DNA from: Methanomassiliicoccus sp. UBA6
Lineage (GTDB): Archaea; Thermoplasmatota; Thermoplasmata; Methanomassiliicoccales; Methanomassiliicoccaceae
Direction of reading: 5' to 3'
DNA length: 8,417 nt
Assembly (NCBI GenBank): GCA_002508545.1
Contig: DAVH01000051.1
Location: forward strand, 64,254-72,670
In this document: positions 1 through 5,247 of the stretch, piece after piece
Layout of the letters: the number at the start of each line of letters is the position of its first letter
Position numbering within the stretch: position 1 is the first letter of the stretch
The notes under the pieces: generated by a model
What the model saw: only the letters and a program-made list of their open reading frames with translations
Databases searched by the model: none
What the model was told of the DNA's origin: nothing
Made by a program: the position numbers and the translations under genes

Positions 1-1952
1 AGCGCCTGGCACTTGGCCACCAGGAACGAGGAGATGAGGGGGGCTGTTCCCCCGCGGCGGTAGTCGTCGAGGGCCCGCGGGAGCATGTTATCCCTTCCCC
101 TGGCTTCCGGCAGGGTGCCCCACATCGCGTACCAGTAGGGCGAGGTGACGTCGGAACTGAAGTGCGCGCGCACTTCATACAGGCCGCCGACCGCTCCGGG
201 CTCCCCGCGCCCGCTCCACTCGCCCCCTGGGGAAGTGTACAGCGGGGTCCGGAAGTCGAAGATGTCCCGGCGGAACGCCCTCGACAGGTCGACCGTCTGG
301 CCGCCTACAGAGCGGGTCCAGTGGAACCGCGGCCTCCCGAACCAGATGAGCGAGGCGGCGATCACCGGGCTGAGGCCGGTGTAGCCGAGCATGACCTTCT
401 GGTCGATCTCGTCGCGCAGCGGGGTGACGATCATCTGCTCCAGGTCGGCGCGGCACTCCGCCCGGCAGCCCAGCAGCTCGGTGAGGTCGCGCAGCGCCGT
501 GCCCCCGGCCCGGTAGCAGGCGTCGATGAGGTGCTTCACGTCCCCCATGGACCAGGTGTAGAAGTGCAGCGGCCGCTCTCCTCGCCCCCCGACGCGGACG
601 ATGGCGTTCACGAGGTCCTTGAAGAACGAGCGGAGCATCGTGCCCTCGGCCTCGTCATCCTCGCCCATGTCCCCGGTCCACGGGAAGGGGATGAGGCGCA
701 CCACCTCCTCGGCCCTCACGGCGCGCTCGCTCCCGTCCTCCGAGACCTCCTTGAGCGAGGCGACGGGGACCCGTTCCGTGAACGGCGTGACGATGGCCAT
801 CTCGCTGTCGGTGACGTGGGCCGCCAGGCCGACCAGGCGGTCCTCGATGTAGTCGTACTCGACGTCCAGGAACACGCGGACCAGGCGCAGCCCGTTGTGC
901 TCGTGCACCGGCAGCAGCCCGGGGCCGGAGTGCTTGCGGACCATGACCTCACAGTCCCCCTCCCGGCGGTCCGGGAGGGTCGAGCGCCGGGCCTTGGCCC
1001 GGCCGATGAGGTCGTCGAGGTCGCAGGTGAAGCCGACCGTGCCGCGCAGCGTCCGGGCCTCCCGCCCCCGGGGATCGAGGTCGGCCAGGGCGTCGATGTC
1101 CCCGACCCCGGCGGAGCGGAGGACACGGGCGGTGGCGGCGTCGATGCCCAGCAGCTCCAGGCGCCGCTGCCGGGCGCTCTCCGGCAGGCAGATCGGGCAG
1201 TGGACGCAGGCGTCGCACTTGGCGTCGATGGTATATCCTAGCTCGTCCAGGTCCGCCGCGTCGATCCTGGCCAGCGGCCCGTCGGCGGCGAGCAGGCTGC
1301 GCAGGTCTCCCATCTCCTGCTCTAGGTCCAGGGAGGGCATCGACAGCGCGTCCTGCACCCTGTTGGTGCCCTCGTCGATGCGCGCCACCACCGATTCCAG
1401 GACCACGTCGTCATGGCGGCGTCCGCCGAGGACCAGGCCGTCGCGCTCCAGTATCTCGGAGACCATGATGCGGTAGGCCGCCAGCTGGACCCGGTGATAG
1501 GTCTTGTCCCTCCGGCTGGACTTGCACTCCACTATCCGAAGGTGCGGCCGGCCGTCCGACCACCGCAGGATGACGAAGTCCATGCGGCCGGAGAGGAGGA
1601 ACTCGCCGGCCTCGCCCTCGATCTCCACTTCCCGGGCGAAGCAGTCGGTGCCCTCGGGACGGGCGGCGAGGAGGCGCAGGAGATCGGACCACGCGATGCG
1701 GGCATCCTCCGGTTCGCCGTCAGGGTTCAGGAGAGGCATCGACGCGGAGATGGCGTCCCGCAGCTCCCCTTCCCGCTCCCGGCCCTTGGTGGCCAGTATG
1801 GGGTTCAGGGGGCTGCGGACACTGCCGTAGAATGGGAACCGCCGGGCGATCTCCGCCTTGTTGATGCGGAGCTTGAAGCTCCTCTCGCACCCGTGCTGGT
1901 TGATATACTCGCCGATATCGGTGACGACCACCTGACGCTTCGACCCGGGCAT
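1..1952 (-). CDS. RecB-like PD-(D/E)XK nuclease with Cys cluster and RNase H-like domain (3' end outside window)
   Basis: The frame stays open for 650 codons from the ATG at 1952 to the left edge, with no stop, so the C-terminus is missing. Numbered from that Met, residues about 10-165 form a PD-(D/E)XK core: Asp125 in GRMDFV, Glu142 and Lys144 in IVECKS, and Gln156 in QLAAYR, the usual RecB/Cas4-type order. Cys22 (GCER) and a C-x2-C-x2-C-x2-C cluster (246, 249, 252, 255) flank the core, as in Fe-S nucleases of the Cas4/AddB type. Residues 264-320 look like a helix-hairpin-helix linker. From about 355 an RNase H-like domain begins with FLDVEYD (Asp363, Glu365) and continues with HFYTWSMGDVKHL. 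This order matches the TM0106-type RecB-like nuclease family, which is often fused to a C-terminal Dna2/SF1 helicase; that part is inferred. The likely role is DNA end processing or repair. The ATG start is supported by the N-terminal fit (VTDIGEYINQHGCER) and a purine-rich stretch just upstream. The large open frames on the opposite strand are shadows. Confidence 0.85.
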   Translation of the reverse strand, partial: MPGSKRQVVVTDIGEYINQHGCERSFKLRINKAEIARRFPFYGSVRSPLNPILATKGREREGELRDAISASMPLLNPDGEPEDARIAWSDLLRLLAARPEGTDCFAREVEIEGEAGEFLLSGRMDFVILRWSDGRPHLRIVECKSSRRDKTYHRVQLAAYRIMVSEILERDGLVLGGRRHDDVVLESVVARIDEGTNRVQDALSMPSLDLEQEMGDLRSLLAADGPLARIDAADLDELGYTIDAKCDACVHCPICLPESARQRRLELLGIDAATARVLRSAGVGDIDALADLDPRGREARTLRGTVGFTCDLDDLIGRAKARRSTLPDRREGDCEVMVRKHSGPGLLPVHEHNGLRLVRVFLDVEYDYIEDRLVGLAAHVTDSEMAIVTPFTERVPVASLKEVSEDGSERAVRAEEVVRLIPFPWTGDMGEDDEAEGTMLRSFFKDLVNAIVRVGGRGERPLHFYTWSMGDVKHLIDACYRAGGTALRDLTELLGCRAECRADLEQMIVTPLRDEIDQKVMLGYTGLSPVIAASLIWFGRPRFHWTRSVGGQTVDLSRAFRRDIFDFRTPLYTSPGGEWSGRGEPGAVGGLYEVRAHFSSDVTSPYWYAMWGTLPEARGRDNMLPRALDDYRRGGTAPLISSFLVAKCQA

Positions 1953-1990
1953 CCCCTCTTCCCGCTCCTGGACGGGAAAGGCCAACCCGG

Positions 1991-2004
1991 CTATTAACTG
2001 GTTT
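1991..2004 (-). promoter_or_regulatory. Weak TATA-like AT island upstream of the nuclease gene
   Basis: Read on the minus strand this is AAACCAGTTAATAG, the only AT-rich stretch between the PKD gene stop and the nuclease ATG at 1952. It is about 40 nt upstream of the ATG, so initiation some 25 nt downstream would leave a short leader. The match to the archaeal TATA consensus is poor. The nuclease could instead be read through from the PKD gene. Confidence 0.3.
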
Positions 2005-2009
2005 GGGCA

Positions 2010-2034
2010 GGGACGGGGCCCGGCGCCCCGTCCC
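2010..2034 (-). terminator. GC-rich hairpin just after the PKD gene
   Basis: GGGACGGGGC and GCCCCGTCCC form a perfect 10-bp stem with a 5-nt loop. On the minus strand it begins 7 bp after the PKD gene stop. No T-run follows in that direction, so it does not match the usual T-rich archaeal terminator. It may act as a 3'-end stabiliser or attenuate read-through into the nuclease gene. Confidence 0.45.
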
Positions 2035-2041
2035 CGGGGTC

Positions 2042-3631
2042 TTACTTCCTGAACCTCATCATCGCGAACGCTATCCCGCCGACCGCGGCGATGATCACGC
2101 CGGTGGAGCCCCAGATCAGCATCCACGCGGGGATGGACGCGGCCTGCGGCTCGGTCACCACGATGGTCAAGGTGTTGGAGACGCTCACGTTGGACAGCGA
2201 GTCCTGCACCGACAGCGTGACCTTGTACTCCCCGGCCTCGGCGAAGGTATGCACCGGGTTGGCCTGAGAGCTGGTCGTGTCATCTCCGAAGGTCCAGGTG
2301 TAGAAGTACGGCTCGGTCCCTTCGGTGATGGTGCTGTTGAAGCTCACGGTCAGCGGCGAGGTCCCTGACTCCTTGTCCGCTGAGATCACGACGTCCATGG
2401 AAGTGACCGATTCCACCGTGATGGTCAGGTTGTTGGAGGTCACCTGCCGGCTGGCGGAGTCGGTCATGGTCATCCTGACGTTGTAGATCCCTGCCTGGGT
2501 GTAGACGTGCGATGGGTTCGCCTCGGTGCTGGTGGCCCCGTCGCCGAAGTCCCAGGAGTAGGTGTACGGGGGCGTGCCGCCGCCCGTGTTGCTGATGAAG
2601 TCCACCGCCAGGGGGCCCAGGCCATGGTCGACCGATGCGCTGATGACCGCGGTCGGGTTGACCGAGGAGGTGACCTGGATCACGACGTTCGACGACCTCC
2701 CGGTGCGGTCCTCGGAGTCGGTGACCGTCAGGTTGACCGTGTAGTCGCCAGCCTTCGTGTAGGTGTGGGTCGGGGAGGCCTCGTCGCTCGTGCTGCCGTC
2801 CCCGAAGTCCCAGGAGTAGGTAAGGTCGCCCTCGTAGTTGGTGACGTTACTGGTGAACTTGACCTCCAGGGGGAACGGCCCGGCCTTGGGCTGCGCGGTG
2901 ACGGTCACGGTGACGCCGGGAGCGATGATGACCGTTGGCGCGTCCACCACGGCCGTCCGTCCGAGGCTGTCGGTCAGGGTGACCTTGGCGGTGTAGGTGC
3001 CGCCCACGGTGTACTCGTGAGTGGGGTTCCTCTGGGTCGAGGCGGCGCTGCCGTCCCCGAAGTCCCAAGAGTAGGTGTACGGGCTTGCGCCCCCGCTGGC
3101 GGTGACGTCGAAGCTGATCTCCTGGGGAGCGATGCCGCTGGCGGGATCGGCGGTCGCCTCGCCGGTCAGCGGGTCGCTGACCTTGACCGTTTCAGCGAAG
3201 GTGTGGGTGGCCGCCCCCGAGGTGGTCTCGTCCCCGTTGATGTAGGCGCTCACCGTGATGTTGACCGCGTAGTTGCCGGCGGCCACGCTGGCCGGGACCG
3301 AGACCGAGCGGGTGAAGCTCAGCTGCTCGGGGAACTCGGTGACGGTGATCGGCAGGCCGGTGAGGGGGACCGCCGAGGTCTCCCACTCGTACCTCACAAA
3401 CACTGTGAGGATGTCCAGCTGGGTCACGTCTTTCTCCGCCCCGATGTCGAGGGTGTACGTGACGGTGGCGGTCTGGCCGCTGATGAGGTCATCAGGATTT
3501 ATGGTAATTGCCGTATCCTTGTTGTCGAACCAGGCCGCCTGCGTCGTCGGCAGGATCACGGCCATGGCGGTTATGACCAACATCGCCGTCAGGGCGATGC
3601 TTGACAGTACTTGTTTGGAGCGCATGTCCAT
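2042..3631 (-). CDS. Secreted, membrane-anchored surface protein with four PKD domains
   Basis: A 529-residue protein. Residues 1-32 are a signal peptide: a basic start, a hydrophobic stretch of about 20 residues, and a likely cleavage site near TQA-AW. Residues 33-156 form a beta-rich domain that I cannot assign. Four PKD domains follow at about 157-237, 240-320, 325-407 and 411-493; the first three carry YSWDFGDG and the fourth the variant FYTWTFGDD. Each ends in the typical H-x-Y/F-x2-x-G-x-Y-x-V pattern. A hydrophobic segment at about 500-525 followed by MRFRK anchors the protein in the membrane, with the PKD array outside. PKD folds usually serve as rigid spacers or in protein and carbohydrate contact, so a role in the envelope, adhesion or S-layer is likely; no catalytic domain is seen. 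There is an alternative start at the ATG at 3625. No Shine-Dalgarno site precedes either start, and the TATA-like site at 3657-3670 would give a very short leader. I see no PGF-CTERM-type sorting tail. Confidence 0.9.
   Translation of the reverse strand: MDMRSKQVLSSIALTAMLVITAMAVILPTTQAAWFDNKDTAITINPDDLISGQTATVTYTLDIGAEKDVTQLDILTVFVRYEWETSAVPLTGLPITVTEFPEQLSFTRSVSVPASVAAGNYAVNITVSAYINGDETTSGAATHTFAETVKVSDPLTGEATADPASGIAPQEISFDVTASGGASPYTYSWDFGDGSAASTQRNPTHEYTVGGTYTAKVTLTDSLGRTAVVDAPTVIIAPGVTVTVTAQPKAGPFPLEVKFTSNVTNYEGDLTYSWDFGDGSTSDEASPTHTYTKAGDYTVNLTVTDSEDRTGRSSNVVIQVTSSVNPTAVISASVDHGLGPLAVDFISNTGGGTPPYTYSWDFGDGATSTEANPSHVYTQAGIYNVRMTMTDSASRQVTSNNLTITVESVTSMDVVISADKESGTSPLTVSFNSTITEGTEPYFYTWTFGDDTTSSQANPVHTFAEAGEYKVTLSVQDSLSNVSVSNTLTIVVTEPQAASIPAWMLIWGSTGVIIAAVGGIAFAMMRFRK
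2153..3163 (-). repeat. Tandem PKD-domain array, about 80 residues per unit
   Basis: Four PKD units lie head to tail. At the DNA level the WDFGDG-encoding segment is nearly identical in the first three units (3051-3083, 2796-2821 and 2537-2570 on the plus strand, sharing the core CGAAGTCCCA), while the fourth has diverged. The third-encoded and first-encoded copies also share the following GTGTACGGG. This indicates duplication, or conversion between units, with selection on the protein motif. Confidence 0.75.
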
Positions 3632-3656
3632 CCCTACGGCGGTCAGGATGCAATCG

Positions 3657-3670
3657 TTTTAGATAATACT
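3657..3670 (-). promoter_or_regulatory. TATA-like element for the PKD gene
   Basis: On the minus strand this reads AGTATTATCTAAAA in a G+C-rich setting. Its centre is about 32-34 nt upstream of the ATG at 3631. With the usual archaeal spacing of about 25 nt, transcription would start near 3640, giving a leader of only a few bases. This fits the missing ribosome binding site. Confidence 0.5.
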
Positions 3671-3681
3671 TACTTGGGTTC

Positions 3682-3697
3682 TTCCAGATAACTGGAA
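3682..3697. promoter_or_regulatory. Perfect dyad TTCCAG-N4-CTGGAA, possible operator
   Basis: The sequence TTCCAGATAACTGGAA has perfect 6-bp half-sites around a 4-bp AT spacer. It sits 11 bp upstream of the putative TATA element of the PKD gene, where archaeal activators and some repressors bind. Its cognate regulator is unknown. Confidence 0.4.
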
Positions 3698-3915
3698 CGC
3701 TTTCTTCCTTCTCTCCGTTACGCCGGGAGCGCGGGAGCGTCCGAGCCCTGGTTATTATCAGCATCCGAACTCAGGGAGGGCGGTGCTCTTGATGAAGGTC
3801 TCCTCATCCCCTCAAAGTCCTATCCAGGCGCCCCCTGTCCTACGGGGGTCGGGAAGCACATCGGCGAGCTAAAAGGTCCTGATACCCCGCCGCGGCCCGG
3901 TGATGTTATCATTAA

Positions 3916-3931
3916 CCGAAATATATTTTAA
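3916..3931 (+). promoter_or_regulatory. Strong archaeal BRE/TATA promoter, rightward
   Basis: CCGAAA (BRE-like) is followed directly by TATATTTTAA, the best archaeal promoter match in the window. It lies in an AT-rich island (about 3904-3952) inside GC-rich DNA. Initiation would fall near 3951. A second TATA-like stretch, CAATATAAT, follows at 3942-3950. The nearest annotated start on this strand is over 350 bp away, so the promoter may serve a non-coding RNA or a long leader. The TATA core is partly symmetric, so leftward use toward the PKD gene cannot be excluded; the BRE-like element favours the rightward reading. Confidence 0.6.
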
Positions 3932-3950
3932 TAGGAAGTTGCAATATAAT

Positions 3951-4145
3951 ACTCAAGTGCGGTGCGGACCGCCGGACCGGCGCGTCGAAGGGGGATTCCT
4001 CCATTTCCTCCTTGAGACCGCTGCCCGGGACACCGGCGGCCGAAGACCGGCACCGGCCGTGCCCTGGCCTGCTCCCAGGACCCCCAAACCCATTCTCTCC
4101 TCGCGCGGCCAGGCCGTTCACCTCCGGCCTGGCTCGGAGCTTTTT
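3951..4145 (+). ncRNA. Candidate small RNA of about 195 nt
   Basis: Its limits are the predicted start downstream of the BRE/TATA at 3916-3931 and the T5 run at 4141-4145 after a long hairpin. Between them several short stems are possible: 3970-3982 (CGCCG/CGGCG), 4049-4063 (GGCAC/GTGCC), 4063-4079 (CCTGG/CCAGG), and the terminal hairpin. I compared it by eye with RNase P RNA, SRP RNA, tRNA and C/D-box signatures and found no match. Short stems are common by chance in G+C-rich DNA, so the case rests on the promoter and terminator pair. An alternative reading is a 5' leader of the gene at 4309, or a spurious open frame (see rejected items). Confidence 0.35.
4097..4145 (+). terminator. Hairpin followed by T5, rightward terminator-like
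   Basis: The core stem GCCAGGCCG (4108-4116) pairs perfectly with CGGCCTGGC (4125-4133) around an 8-nt loop. An outer stem CTCC (4097-4100) pairs with GGAG (4136-4139), and one base later TTTTT occupies 4141-4145. This resembles an intrinsic terminator on the plus strand; oligo-T in the non-template strand is the main archaeal termination signal. TCACCTCC (4118-4125) spans the loop and the first base of the closing stem. Confidence 0.5.
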
Positions 4146-4177
4146 ACCACATTTCTCGGGTTCTCACCGTTTCGACC

Positions 4178-4205
4178 TTGCGAGCGGAACTTATGCGAGG
4201 AACTT
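4178..4205. repeat. Imperfect tandem repeat TGCGAG(CG)GAACTT
   Basis: TTGCGAGCGGAACTT (4178-4192) is followed at once by ATGCGAGGAACTT (4193-4205), differing mainly by a 2-bp CG deletion. It lies about 70 bp upstream of the TATA-like element of the zinc-ribbon gene and could be a pair of protein-binding sites, or chance. Confidence 0.3.
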
Positions 4206-4273
4206 GTAAGGCCCCTTGGCAGGTGTTGGCGGATGACGCAGGAAGCTCTGCCCGCTAGGGGGCGAGGTAAGTT

Positions 4274-4285
4274 CACATAATTAAA
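4274..4285 (+). promoter_or_regulatory. TATA-like element for the zinc-ribbon/transglutaminase-like gene
   Basis: CACATAATTAAA is the only AT-rich stretch close to the gene. Its centre is about 29 nt upstream of the ATG at 4309 but only about 11 nt from the ATG at 4291. Archaeal TATA-to-start spacing therefore favours leaderless initiation at or near 4309. Confidence 0.5.
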
Positions 4286-4308
4286 GCACCATGGGTATGG
4301 CCATTACT

Positions 4309-5247
4309 ATGGTCGAACCCGGAGCGTTGAACTGCCCGTACTGCGGAGGCGTTGTTGCCGGCGGAAGCAACTTCTGCCCCTCCTGCGGCGCGCCTCAGGC
4401 ACCGGCGCGGCCGGCGATCTCTTTCTGCCCGAGCTGCGGCGGGCAGAACACCGCGGAAAGCACCTTCTGCCCGCAGTGCGGCACGAACCTCCGGGCGCCG
4501 TGGACGCCGCCTTACCAGCCGGCCCCGCCCGGGGCATACTACCGCAAGAGCGGCGGGCGGGCCGCGGCGGCCATAGCCGTGGTGGCGGTCGTCGCCATCC
4601 TGATCGTCGCCGCGGTCATCGCCAGCGGGATGCTCGCTCCCAGCCCCTCGGACAACCTCAGGATCGGGGACGGTAATTACACCTGGAAGTTCAACGGGCA
4701 GACGTACAGCCTGGACATCAACATCTCCGTGTCGGCGTACCAGCAGTACCGTGATGACCCCACCCAGCGTTACGCGTACACCATCGAGGAGGCGGTGAGC
4801 ATGTGCGGCGACTACGTCACGCCTTACGACCCGGTCATCCATGACCTGGCGGAAGTGCTGGGCAACTACTCGGCGACGTTCTCGGAGCTCAAGACCGCGA
4901 ACTTCGTGCTCTCGTTCGTCCAGAGCATCGAGTACGTGGAGGACGAGAGCAGCGTGAGCAGGGACGAGTACTGGCGGTTTCCCGTGGAGACGCTGTACGA
5001 GGAGGTGGGCGACTGCGAGGACAAGGCCTTCCTGTACGCCTCGATCATGGAGGCCATGGGCTTCGACGCCGTCATCCTGCTGTTCGACGGCCACGCCGCC
5101 GCCGGCATCTCGGCGGCCAAGGCGACCGGGTCGTACTACGAGTACGACGGCATCGAGTACTTCTACTGCGAGACCACCGCACTGGGCTGGAAGGTCGGGG
5201 ACATCCCCGACGAGTACGGCTCGGCGTACATCGCCCAGGTCAGCTGA
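4309..5247 (+). CDS. Double zinc-ribbon, single-TM protein with extracellular transglutaminase-like domain
   Basis: From the ATG at 4309 the protein has 312 residues. Two zinc ribbons open it: Cys9/12/23/26 and Cys40/43/54/57, in CPYCGG, FCPSCG, FCPSCGG and FCPQCG. A proline-rich linker and a basic patch (YRKSGGR) precede a transmembrane helix at about 85-107, so the ribbons should face the cytoplasm and the rest the outside. The C-terminal domain carries the transglutaminase-like signature VGDCEDKAFLYASIMEAMG with Cys236 as nucleophile, His262 (FDGHAAAG), and Glu288 in CETT where the third catalytic acid usually sits. Such domains in prokaryotes act as cysteine proteases, amidases or cross-linking enzymes; the substrate here is unknown. 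In-frame ATGs at 4291 and 4297 would add 6 or 4 residues; I prefer 4309 because of the TATA spacing and because MVEPGALNCPYC is a normal zinc-ribbon start. The gene converges with and overlaps the next by 8 bp. Confidence 0.88.
   Translation: MVEPGALNCPYCGGVVAGGSNFCPSCGAPQAPARPAISFCPSCGGQNTAESTFCPQCGTNLRAPWTPPYQPAPPGAYYRKSGGRAAAAIAVVAVVAILIVAAVIASGMLAPSPSDNLRIGDGNYTWKFNGQTYSLDINISVSAYQQYRDDPTQRYAYTIEEAVSMCGDYVTPYDPVIHDLAEVLGNYSATFSELKTANFVLSFVQSIEYVEDESSVSRDEYWRFPVETLYEEVGDCEDKAFLYASIMEAMGFDAVILLFDGHAAAGISAAKATGSYYEYDGIEYFYCETTALGWKVGDIPDEYGSAYIAQVS
5240..5247. other. Palindrome TCAGCTGA containing both convergent stop codons
   Basis: The plus-strand gene ends with TGA at 5245-5247. The minus-strand gene ends with TGA read from 5242 to 5240. 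The 8 bases are a perfect palindrome, so each strand reads the same. There is no intergenic space and no terminator between the two genes, and their mRNAs would overlap at the 3' ends. Confidence 0.9.

Larger units (their letters stand above)
3632..4308. other. Divergent intergenic region without a convincing protein gene
   Basis: About 680 bp separate the divergent PKD and zinc-ribbon genes. Besides the elements listed separately, 3700-3900 holds only small possible stems: GATGA/TCATC at 3791-3808, and CCCCC/GGGGG flanking TGTCCTAC at about 3831-3848. I recognise no tRNA, snoRNA-like or riboswitch pattern. Open frames here have Arg/Pro/Gly-rich translations without domain features. Confidence 0.7.

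Noticed and set aside
162..1241. Long plus-strand open frame of 359 codons
   Set aside because: It lies opposite the nuclease reading frame; the translation is rich in Arg, Pro, Gly and Ala without any domain, whereas the minus strand shows coherent catalytic motifs.
2507..3604. Plus-strand open frame of 365 codons
   Set aside because: It is antisense to the PKD protein, whose repeats and signal peptide are clear; the translation is Gly/Arg/Val-rich shadow sequence.
3912..4121. Minus-strand open frame of 69 codons whose GTG start overlaps GGAGGTGA
   Set aside because: The Shine-Dalgarno-like octamer overlaps the start codon rather than preceding it by 5-9 nt, and the product has no recognisable feature.
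3900..4280. Plus-strand open frame of 126 codons, or a 107-codon version from GTG 3957, in the intergenic region
   Set aside because: The first codons are the promoter island itself. The GTG 3957 version would be near-leaderless and its early third positions are fairly G+C-rich, so it is not impossible. But the translation has no motif, codon use drifts away from that of the neighbours in the second half, and the frame runs through a hairpin/T5 and into the next TATA element.
3700..4280. RNase P RNA, SRP RNA, tRNA or C/D-box RNA
   Set aside because: I looked on both strands for GGTTCRANTCC-type T-arms, the SRP GGAAGGNAGCAGC-type motif, RNase P conserved boxes and paired C/D boxes, and found none convincing.
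4273..5094. Minus-strand open frame of 273 codons
   Set aside because: It is antisense to the zinc-ribbon/transglutaminase-like gene and has no recognisable features.
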